Source: Gymnogyps californianus (taxonomy: Eukaryota; Chordata; Aves; Accipitriformes; Cathartidae). Taken from it: 64,000 nt of DNA. Below the pieces are notes generated by a model. The model ran no database searches and was not told the DNA's origin. It saw only the letters and a program-made list of their open reading frames with translations. Positions 36,101-48,100 of the stretch are shown here, piece by piece (the stretch's first letter is position 1; each line of letters begins with the position of its first letter). A program made the translations under genes and the position numbers. Location: contig NC_059471.1 in the NCBI RefSeq assembly GCF_018139145.2, positions 201,829,494-201,893,493 on the forward strand, written 5' to 3'.

Positions 36101-39100
36101 CTTGACATTACCATCTCTGTGCCATGGTACATTGGGCTGATGTTCAGAACCCGGAAAGTCAATGGCATGTTAATGCAAGCCAATGCTGGGGTTGCATCCA
36201 AGATCAACATTCAGGTAAAAATGTGGCTGCCTTTGGTTAGAAAAGAATTAAGAAATTCTCCCCCATCAGTGGATATGGCCACAAGTACTACATACCGTTG
36301 TCCACCCAGCTAAATGCACATCAGTAAATGCAAATGATTTCTTCAGCCTTTTACAAAGATCAAAAGATCAATGATCAAAAGATCATTGTAAAATTCAGAT
36401 TCTTTGGTTTAAGATTATTTTTTTAAACAGAGGTAGTAGTATGCACTAATATAGATGCAAAAAATGTGTCTCTTGATTGTTTGGGCGTTTTTTTGTCAGT
36501 AGAGTAAGTTAGAGTCTGAATGTCCAAAGTTATGTGAGGAGTTATTGCAAGTGTTCCCTTCTTTACTGTTTGGACTTTTTTCCCTTTTGAGTTGTCTTAG
36601 GAAATGTTATTGTCTTGCCCTCTGCCCCCTTCCGCATCAAATACAAATTTGTAGCAAAAAATAGACGTGATGGGGTTTTTTTCAACAGATACTGAACAAC
36701 TATGTGCAGTTTGAAGTATACAGTGGCCTGAGCCAGGTTGCTAGTTTGAAGATGAGCCAGTCGCGAGTCAGTGATGGGGAATGGCATCATTTACTGATAG
36801 AGCTGAAGAGTGCTAAAGATGGTAAAGACATCAAGTACCTCGCTGTCATGTCCTTGGACTATGGCATGTACCAGGTAAGGCAGCATCATAACTTTGCAAC
36901 TAAGCACTACAGAAATGTTTTTAGAAGAAAGTAGGATAAAGGATTGTGGACAAATACTTATGCTGTGAGCCATGTTCTGCAGTGATTTGTGCCTAATGAA
37001 TTTACATTAATTTATTAAGCCTAATGATAAGATATCTTATGAACAAGTCTGTAAAAAGCCACGTTCAGATGTCTGGCTCCTCACTGCTTTGATATTTTTT
37101 CTGTAATCTACTGTCAGCTGCTGGTTGACTCCATCACTACAGAAAGTAGGCTGTGTCACAGAGGATGATAGTGCTTCTTATTGACTGTCCTTTTCCTCAA
37201 CAGAGCACTGTGCAGATTGGAAATCAACTACCTGGACTGAAAATGAAAAGCATCATTGTGGGAGGTGTCTCTGGAGACCAAGTCTCTGTTCAGCAGGGAT
37301 TTTATGGCTGTATGCAGGTATGAAATGAAAAGTGTAGCCACAAACTTTGAACTTTTAAGAAAATACCCATGTGAAAATGTGGGGTTTTCTTTTTCATCTA
37401 TCCTCAATCATTTCTGTTTCCTCCATCAAAATATCTAAGAATCAAAATATTAAAGTCCACCCACTTTCCCAAGTACAAATCTGATCTCACAGGGAACAGC
37501 ATTTGAAAAAAAAATCTGGGTTTGACTCATCAGGTGATGTTTCTTTAAAATGTAGCCTCATGGATTAATGGAAGTAGTGAGACACATAGTACTGTATTCT
37601 GAATGAAGACTCCAATTTAAAAATAATTGTCTTTTGTCACCAGGGAGTAAGAATGGGAGAGACATCTACAAATATAGCTACACTCAACATGAAACAGGCT
37701 ATCAAGATCAATGTGAAGGAGGGTTGCGAAGTGGATAACCCCTGTGATTCCAACCCGTGTCCACAGCACAGCTACTGCAGTGATGACTGGGACAGCTACT
37801 CCTGCGTCTGCGACCCAGGTAACCCAGTGACCATCCCATGCACTCATCCAGGAGCTGGATCACATCTTCATGTGCTCATCAGAAGAGGAGCAGCAGCAGC
37901 ATGCTTGCAAAGTGCTCATCTTCTGATTCTTCCTCTTCCAATCAGTATTATCTTTCTCAGTCTTACTGTAGCACCCTTGAAACTGCAGTCATGGACTGAG
38001 GATCATTTGTTCTAGGCAACATATCAACCAAACAGAAAGACGGTCTCTGGTCCAAAGGGCTCTTTCCATGCACCTCCCCTTTTCTTTTTGTCTGTTTTCT
38101 TTTTCTTTTTTTCTTTTTCTTTCCCAGCCTTTTCTGCTGCTGAATTTCAGTCTCACACTCTGCATCCTAATCGAGATACTTTGAATGTTTTCTCTGTTTT
38201 GGTGCATGTAGCCAGCACATGCTGTCAGCACCCGGCACAGTCACCTCCCATACATGCAGGGAGAGAATACAAAACTATTTGTAACACATGCCCTGAATAT
38301 AAAACTGGGAACCAAAGGCACAAGGGTGCCTCAAGCATGTTAACAGACTGTTGAAAAGAACAGCCCACTATCTTTTTTGCTGAGAGGGAAAAGAGTACCT
38401 TCTCTCTGACAGTATCTCAGGGGGAATCTACTGATTATTGAAGATGTGTTATTAGTGTATAAGCTTAAAATAGATGGTCTTTTGGAGACATGCAAATCGT
38501 AAATTACAATGGTTGCTGTAATTTTATGACCTTGTCTCCGCAGGGTACTTTGGAAGAGACTGTGTTGATGTATGTAACTTGAACCCATGTGAGCATGTCT
38601 CCACATGCGTGCACAAACCTAGCTCATCCCATGGCTACACCTGTGAATGTGGACAAAGCTACTATGGACAGTACTGCGAGAGCAAGTAAGAGAATTACTT
38701 TTGTTATTGGTTTCTTGGTCCTTCCAGGTAGCTCTTCTCCTAAGGCAACAGTCCTCCCACTTCCCTTTCTGCTTCAGTTAGCTTTCATGTTACAATTTGA
38801 GTGTTCATAGTGGATGGTATTTGCAGGCTCCTTGCCCTTTGGCACTCCTGAGCTCACTTCCCAGAGACCAGGCAAACTTCCATATACTCAGGGGCCGCTT
38901 TTCTTCGTCAGCAGCTCAGGGGCTCATCCAATTGTGCTGTGTTACACAGCACTGCATCTGACGTGTACCTTGTGGTGGGCTTGGCCTGAGTTTGCTCTGC
39001 GTCTCTCCTTCAGCTCCCCCAGCACACACACAGAGCGATGCACCCAGTTAGGTGGCCTGTGGCCAGATGAAAAGGCTTTGCCATTTGGGTCCAGGCCCTG

Positions 39101-42100
39101 GGCTGGCAAAAAGCCATCTCTTCTGGACAGTCTGGGAGGCCTACGTCCTGTTGCTGTGTGAGAGAAACATGCCGATTCCCTCATCACCGGCTTCCTGGTC
39201 TCAGATAAGCATTCAGCAACCGGCCTTATCCCAGAGACGGCACTTTGATTTACTGTAATATGGGCCATGCATGATGTGCAAATGAAGTGCATTTGTCTGC
39301 CCATTTAGGAATAGCTCATGTGATGTTTCCTTCCCTTTGAAAACTGCAAGCTTCTTCCTCCACCTTTTGTTGTGTGGGCTTGCAAATGTTGGCCATGCTG
39401 TTGCCAGATTCATCTTTCATTCCTCTGGATTAGCGACGCAGAGACACTGTCCCTTGTCGTTATCTGCTGACATCATGTCAAGTGCAGCATTGTGGTTTTT
39501 CATATTATAAAGCATAGAAGTACAAACCTGGCCATTACCATAAACAAAATTCAGTGTGGTCTTTGAAACAGATGGCAAACAGCTTTTCTTTCCTAAAATG
39601 AGCAGCAGGGAGGGGATTCCTTGTGCATTATGCTGATCACAGACTCAGCAGTGTCATCCTTCAGGTTATTGCTTGACGAAGACTTCCAGCTAGCAGAGAC
39701 CCTGGTCGCTGCCCCAGCCCCTTCCCAGAGCTCTCCTTGCCAGCACTAGTGTTGGGGCATCTGTGGGACAAACCTGCTCAGAAGTGCACCCAGAAGAAAC
39801 AGAACCAGCGAAAACAAGGGTTATCCTTCAGCAGGGGTGGCTTTTGGGTTGCTGCACAGCCTCTGATGAGCTGTGCTGCTCCACTCATAGTCTGAATCAT
39901 ACTCCTTGATTCATAGTCTGGATCAAAGCTGCCACCCTTCCCTCTTCCATGTCCCCAACCACATGTCCTCCTCCTCCTGCCCTGTGGCAGACCATGGCTT
40001 TTTAGACCCTGTGGTGAGCTGGCTAAGAAAGCCAGGTTGGCTGAAAGCAGTGACTTTTCTTTATCGGGTGAGCTTGCAGCCAGCTTTGCATCTGAGCTGA
40101 TGTCCCTCCAGTTTGGACAAGCACTGCTGCCCATGGCAGGGCTGGCACAGGAACCCGTGGGGATGGGAGGTGGGATATAAAGTGTTGGGGGGCTGTACCC
40201 CGAGACTGTTTGTGGCGATAGGTAAAACAGGGCACGGGCTCAGCACTGCCTGCAGCTGCCTGAGCTGTTGAAGTGCTAGCACAGCCTGACACAGGCTGTC
40301 CAGCCTGCCCCAGCCAGCGCTTTCCCCAGCGGGGGACTGGGGCTGGTGGGACCGGGACCATTTCCACTAGGCAGCGTGGGCCACGTCGCCCTCTCCCAGA
40401 GGAAAGAGCACTTTAGTTGCTTGTACAGATGTATGCTCCTTCTAAAGAGGAGCTGGTCTTGAAAACATTTAGAGAAGCATTCCCTCTAGGGTTTCGCAGC
40501 ACTGATATTCTTTATTTTCTTTTATTACAGTGTATATATATTTATATATGTATTGATTGTTGGCTGCTGCAGTGAGATATATTACACTCTATAAGCTGAT
40601 GGAGTTGAGTGAAGATTTGGCCCAAAGCTCTTTTTTCCCACATTTTAAGAGGAAGCTTAAAAGAACTTTCTTTCAATTTGATTTTTTTTATAGGATCGAC
40701 CTGCCTTGTCCCAGAGGCTGGTGGGGAAATCCCATCTGTGGCCCGTGTAATTGTGAGACTAGTAAAGGGTTTGATTCTGATTGCAATAAGACCAATGGAG
40801 AATGCCACTGCAAGGTAAGCAAAAGAAACCAGTCTTAAATCAAAATTTCTTTAGTTTAAAAAGTAACTATACCACTAATAACTACAACAAGTGAGTATCT
40901 GAGACAAAGTACACACAGTTGTGCTTTGTATCATATATATATATATATATATGTGCACAGTGTAGTTAATCTTTACCTAAAACATTTTGCTGGCACCACC
41001 CTTCACAAAATCATACTGTGCAGCTCTTATCTTATTTGCGTTTGGAAGGCAAAACTGAGAGGATGAAAGCCTGGCTCTGATCTCTCTGAAGTGCAGCCTG
41101 GTTTATCAGGAGAGATCAGACTGGGGCGCAGAGGAGTGCCAGTGGTGTTTTGTGTATCACAAGTGAGTAATAGCCATGAAACAGCCCGGGCCAGCTGGGT
41201 GAAGCTCTCCCCTGTGCGATGGCCAGCAAAAGGCCTGCCAGCTGGAGAGAGGTAAATAATACGAGAGGCTAAATGCTTTCCTCAGTGCCGGCTCTGCCGA
41301 GTTTAAGAGGAATTTGCCGTGGACAGGCAGGGACAGACGGGGGACACGGGAGGGGAGGCGCCTCCCTCCTGAAGGTTTTACAAAGGACTTCGCACAATAG
41401 GTTTTACAATAGGCTTGAATGACATCAGAGGAGCTGGGCCTGTGCAGACCGGCAGCAGTGAATCTGGCCCCATACTCCTTTCCGAAATGCCAGCAGGACA
41501 CACGGCAACTGTTGCATTAAATCGAGTCAGTGGGGTGCCAGCACCATGCTCTTGTGTAATCATGTAACGCCTCAGATTGAAAGCATTTACAGATGCGATT
41601 TGAATACGTGATCATTGGTTGTTCTCCACCCTGTACATGAAACACAAATGGACGGTGCAAGAAGTTTCCTTACTGGCTTGTTCGTGCCATACGAGAGTGG
41701 AATTGCAAAGCAGAGGAAGCTGCAAATCCTCCAAGAATACGTTTGTTGGGCACTGGCAGCAAGTACACAAGGAGTAACGTGGGCCCTCCGCCCCCCCTGC
41801 AAATGGTGGTCCAAACCCCGGGTCTCTGCAGCACAGGGCAGCCCAGCCATCCCCCTGGTGCTCAGCTCTGCCTCTCGGCGTTGCCTGGGCTAAAACAACA
41901 CACTTCCCATACCTTTTATGTTTTCTGTTAATAGTAGTATCATTATTATCCCATGCTTTGCAAAATTAGCCCTTTTATCATGCACATGCTGCTAGAGCAG
42001 GGTTTCAGAAACACAAGCAATTTGGAATATAAGTCAAATACCTCGTGTCTATCGTTTTGGTTTTTCTAGGCAAATTACTACAGGCCCCAGAGCAGTGACA

Positions 42101-45100
42101 CCTGCTACCCCTGCGACTGCTTCCCGTCCGGCTCCCACACGCGCGCCTGCGACATGGAGACGGGACAGTGTCCTTGCAAACCTGGCGTCATCGGGCGGCA
42201 GTGCAACCGCTGCGACAACCCATTTGCTGAAGTTACCGTGAAGGGCTGTGAAGGTACCTCCTGTCCAGCAAGCGCTGCTGATCAGCTGGGCTGTAGTTGC
42301 AGGATCAGAGCTGCTAGCAGCGGGCAGATGCGGGGTACACAGCGGTGGGCATGCAGCTGCATCCTGGGGCGCATGTGAGCCCGGCAGGGTGGCTCCAGCA
42401 GGCGCAATGGGAGCTGCAGCAGCCTAAACATGCACCCCTCCTCCTAAGTCTGTGCCAGTATGACTCATGGGGGCTGGGGAAAAAGAAGAAAGCTCATATT
42501 TGTTTAATTTTCGTCAAATGGAAATATAGCAAGCTTAGAGGGGGAGAGCAAAACACTCTTCCCAATTTTACTTGAAACCTGAGTTCATTTGCCAGTGCAA
42601 GCATTGTATTGCTGTGCCGCAGCTGGAGGCGGGCAAGAGCCCTCATGCCTTCTGCCCACAGAGGCTGTGCTGTGCGCCTGGTGCCCTCTGCCTTTCTTCC
42701 CCATCTTGCCCATCCTGCCTTTCCTCTCACCCACCCACCCACCCTCCTCCTGTGATCAGCACAAAGCTGCTGCAGCAGCCATGTCGCCACAGTGTGTGGG
42801 TGAATTGAAGGAGAAATGTTTTCCCACAATAAAGGAGCAGGCAGAGATAGGCAGAGCCAAAATCCAGAGCCCCGTAATCATTCTGAGCTCTCCTCTGCCT
42901 GTACCTGTCTGCCTGCACTGGTGGATAAGGAGCAGCTGATGGAAGGCACTGCAGAGGACAGGTATCCTGACGGGGCTTGGGAATTACAGGAAGGTCCTTT
43001 AGGCAGGTTGAGATATCTCCTTGTTGTGATTTTTATCTTGTCAGAAAAATTGTGTTATTTCTTTTTCTGCTTTCAGTAATTTATAATGGCTGTCCCAAAG
43101 CTTTCGAGGCTGGTATTTGGTGGCCACAGACCAAGTTTGGCCAGCCAGCTGCTGTGCCATGTCCTAAGGGATCAGTGGGTAAGTTCCCTGGGTAAAACAT
43201 TAACTACTTTATCTACATGCCTGTTTGAGGGGGAAAAAAAAGAGAAAAAAAATGTGTACATAAGGAATGGCATTAATTCATTTGGTCTAGAGATTACAGC
43301 ATAGCTCATGCATATCACAAGCAGAAAAGTTTAGCTAGCTGAAACTCAAGAACTGTTAAAATACATTTGGAATAGTAGCAATAAATAAATACAAAAGTGC
43401 AGCAGATACACACATAAAAAGAACAGAAATTCTGTATCTGTATTTTCAAAAAAGCACAGTCCAATTTTCTATTTTCTGTTTATCAAGCAATTCTTACACA
43501 TGTAACTTTTAGTTTCTCATGACTTGTACATGTTCTTTAGCGATACAGCTCCTCTGGGCAAAGATAAAATGAGGAAAATCATTTACCTGATGATTGCTTT
43601 ACTAGTGTTGCAGGCTAATAAAGCTAAGAGTTAGAACAGAACTCGCGTTTTTCACCCAACATCTTTTCTCTAACCCATAAGTCAGCTGAAAAATGCATTT
43701 TATAAAGCACATGAGCTGTGTTGTTTTGTACAGCAAGCAAATGACAACCTGCTTTTCACACGTGTCCCTGAAATCATTTATCAGATTTTTGAAAACGAAG
43801 TTCGCAATCTTTTCTGAAGGCTGTTCTGTGGGAAATGAAACCTCCGTCTCATTTCTGGGCCTGGTAATTCTCTGCTGTGAGGGCTCCTCAGGCTCAATGA
43901 GTTATAAATGGTTATGTGACTTCCCCAGATATTACTGGGGGGAGGTCGCTGCCTGTAGGTGTGCGGAAGATTTGTGGTCAACCAGGCTCCTGTTCTGAGG
44001 ATTTTAGAAGATAGAATTGATTTTTTTTTTTTTAAGTGAAGAATATTTACATTATTAAACAGTATAAAGTTGAATTAAAATAAGTTTTCTGCACTGTTCT
44101 TGTGGTTGACCCCAGTGGCTCTTCTAGCAAATAGGCTAGCAGGCAAGGGTACTTACAGGAATTGCATGTTTTAAGTGGATTTTACAGAACATTAAAAAGA
44201 AGTAAGCTTTATAATAATGAATATTCAGACTAAGAACCTGACACTTAGCTGTATTCGCCTAATCATGGAAGAGAAATAATATAATCAGATATTGTTCAAT
44301 TAATTATAATTCTTATTTAGATATTAGTAATTAAATGGCTTAGACACATGCAATATGTTATGTGCAAGTTAACTAGCACAATGTAAATTTTGAATTTGAT
44401 AACTTGCAATTCACTGTGAAGGATCCACAGCCAAGAATCTCATTTTAAAATGATTTGACAAATAGTACAAAATAATAGGCTAAATTAAACAGTAAGCTGC
44501 TCACAGACCATTCACAAGTGGCATAAGGCAATTATACGTGTTGGCTGAAGTGTTTACCGCATGCAGCGTGCAAAGGTGCTAGCATGTTTTGACATGAAGA
44601 CAGCATTTATCCTGGAGGTCTTCCTGTATAGCCAATTACACAGAAATCTGAGCAGGGATATGTTTTCAGAAATATTTAGGAAGTGCACAGTCTTTCTCAT
44701 ATTTGGTATAAATCAATTGCTCAATTCATTTGAGAACATTAGGGCAGCGAGGCTGAGAGTGGTTGGGCAGATCTTGAAGCTTGCCTAACTTTTCTCTAAA
44801 GCCTGAGGAAAACGATTCATAAAGATTAGTAGTCTTTAACTTTTCTGACAGGAATCCCAGTTTGGAAAGTGAAATATGTGCATAGCTCTAAGAAACTTGA
44901 AAATGTAGGAAAACTGAAAGTCAGGATATTTGAATTGTATGAAGATGTATCCAGCACAATTCAGAACATTATTTACCATTAATGTTTTGTTTCCTTCAGG
45001 AAACGCGGTTCGCCATTGTAATGTTGAGAAGGGCTGGCTGCCTCCTGAGCTTTTCAACTGCACCACCAGCACTTTTGTCGATCTAAAAATTATGGTAACC

Positions 45101-48100
45101 TGTGTTTTCTCATTTTTCCCTTTATTTTGTAAATGATCATCAATTCAGACTCCAGTTTGATATCCCTGCACTCCATCTTTTGACTGAGTCCTTGAACCCC
45201 CTTGTTTCTCATCAGGACCATTGTGCTTTACTGGCTCTCAGTTACATTTTCCATTGAGTTGTCCTGTCAACCCTTTCTCAAGACAAACACCATTTTGATC
45301 AAACAACTCCTTTGTACCAGAAATCCCTAAATGATACTTGTCTTTGTAACTAGAATGAAAAAAAAGAGATGTCATTGGGTTTTTTCTTCCTTCTTGTCTC
45401 TGATTCAGAATGAGAAGTTGCACCACAATGAGACCAAGTTGGATGGAGACAAAACCATACGGATCGTGAGAGTGCTGCAGAATGCCACCAAGTACACACA
45501 CAGCTTGTATGGCAACGATGTGAGGACAGCTTACCAGATGATGATCCGGGTGCTCCAATATGAGAGCCAGCAGCAAGGGTTTGACTTGGCAGCCACAAGG
45601 GATGTGGAATTCAATGAAGTAAGAGAGATACTATGTACTGTGCTGAGCCTTTACAATTCCCCTTAAAAATTTTATGGCAGTGGATGATTAAATTTGTCTT
45701 TGACCAAGGTGGAGCGAATATCATGTACTTGCTTAATCTGTTTCACAAATGAGTCAATCTTCTCAATTTAGAATGGAAAGTTGGTTATGCATGTGTGCAT
45801 GCACACACATATGTGTGTAACACAAATATCGTAGAAAGTGCTGTTATAATAAATATCATCATAGTAACAACCAAAAGCAAAATTCCCCAAATGAAAAGAT
45901 AATCAACGTGATGTGTTATTCCTGGATAAAATAGCTTTGTGTACCATCTTCAATTTTGTTGGAAAACCTGCCTAATGTGATCATTTTCATTTAAATTTGC
46001 AGTGAACTAACTCTGAGCCAGTTACTGACTCTGAAGATTTCTTATAGTTCAGTTTGGAAACACTTGAGTCATGTTTATTAAACAGTTGGTACATTGAAAG
46101 ACACTCCATACTGTATTGATATTTTAAAAGTGATGCAGGCACACACAAAAACGCATGCCAGAGGGTTTCTGCTAGTCAGAGCATTCATGAAAGACCCAGT
46201 TATTACCAAAGACCTGACCAGGTCTAGAGAACAAGCTGTTCCCTCCCTGTCGGGGGAAACACATAATTGTGGTGGAAAAATGTTAGATGTGGAGGAAGTT
46301 GGGAGTTTTCTGTGGTCTGAAAACATGAAGGTTGGATGACCCATGTCAGGCTCGTAGAGCTCTCCTCATTGCCATGTGTGCTGCGGAGTACTGCTGTCCA
46401 TGCTTGCCAATACTATTTCCAAGATCCCGACCATGGCACAGCACAGAGTCCAAGCTAAAACATCCTACTGTGCTAGCAGAGCCCAGAGCTCGGGCACCAG
46501 TGTAGGGATGCTGGAACGACCCTCCATGGGCCAAGACTGGCCTCTGTGCTAGCCAAAGGTGGTCTGGCTCCCTCTGAAGGTGTGCTACACCCAGCTCACT
46601 GCTCACAGTACTCCAGGAGGACCAGCCAGGTCAGGTAGACTTTGGGCTGAACTTGGAGACCCTGTGCAAGGCCAAGCTGCACCAGGAGAGGACATCCCTG
46701 GGGAGGCGGGAGAAGGAGGAAATGTGGCTGAGAAAATTCCTCAGTGTCTTGGGCTGTACAGTCAACAGAGAGCAGAGAAATTCTGAAATGTTTAACATTT
46801 TAGATGCACCAGATTTTAAGAGATTCAGTGTTTCCTTTCCTAAGGAGACACTGTGCTGACAAACTTGTACCTGCGGGCTGTGAATTGAATGAATTCTGCC
46901 ATTCAGATCTTGAGAAGGAACTTCATTTTTAGCATGTTTTGTTAAGTAAAAATAAGAACAATAGGCAAAAAAAAAGGTTTGGAAACCTCTGCTTTAATTT
47001 ATTATTCTCTGCACTTCGCACTGAAACTCATACAGATGATGTTTTCAAGAACTCCCTAAATATTTTTAGGATAGGTCAGGAATTTGAAAGCTAATCAGTA
47101 AAGCTCATGAGAAAAAGGAGGTAACGTCCTAGGCTGAGGGAGCACAAGGGGAGAAGGGATTTATTTTTTTTCATAGTTTCAGGTAGAAGCCTGAAAAATA
47201 AATAATAAAACAACATAAATAACGTTAACAAACACCGAGGAGGCCTGGTACCATGTACAGCATGTGTCTCCTGCATTCCTGGGGAACCATGTAGTGCTTC
47301 TCACCCTAGATGGCAGCCTCTTTTATCTCAGATGCACGCTTGCAACCTCAGACGATACTTAGAGCATATAGCATCTTCCCCATCTGCTTCTAAATGAAGC
47401 CTAAATATTTGCCTTGGCTATTTTAGAGCTTGAGGTGATTCATTCCTACCATCATTTATGCAAATTTTACCTTAGTTAGGAATTAGGTTTTGACACAACA
47501 ATGTAGTTCATAAGTACACCATGATTAAAAACTTCTTAGCACCTTTCCCATTTAAGCCATTTAACATTCTCTTTTGGGGTCTTCTTCCGTTCAGTCTGAG
47601 GGTCCCTTTGCATATTCTTGTAAGAAAGGGCAGAAGGGGCAGGTCCTTGGTTAGAACTTCCTTTTTAACACCATTTGTAAGCAACATAAAAATGGGGGGA
47701 GAACAACATGATTTAAGTTTTCTTATGTATTTTCAAGTTTGTATATACAAGTTAATATTCGCTCTTGTCATTCTTCACCATGTAAGTTGTCCTAGTTATC
47801 CAGGAATCAACAAATTAAAAAAAAAAATATCAAAAGAAAAGAGAAATCAATATTGCTATCTATGGCTTTCTTTTGATTTTTAACATCACATTATTTTGAT
47901 TTCTCTGGGGGAGTTCTTCAGTGTACGTACCAAGCACTCTGCTTTTCCTGTCTCTCATCTCTCCGAGACAAAGAAAACATGGTTAGGTTTTCCTTCTGCA
48001 TTTTCTTGCTAGGTTTACTGTCATAAAGGGGAAAGAAAGTAGGCAGTTCTCTTACAGCCTCCAGTTTTGGCTTACTTTGCTCGTAAAAAGTTTGGAGGGA

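Noticed and set aside
40532..40552. TATATATATTTATATATG run as a possible TATA box
   Set aside because: It lies in the middle of an intron with no initiator or first exon nearby; it is ordinary AT-rich sequence.
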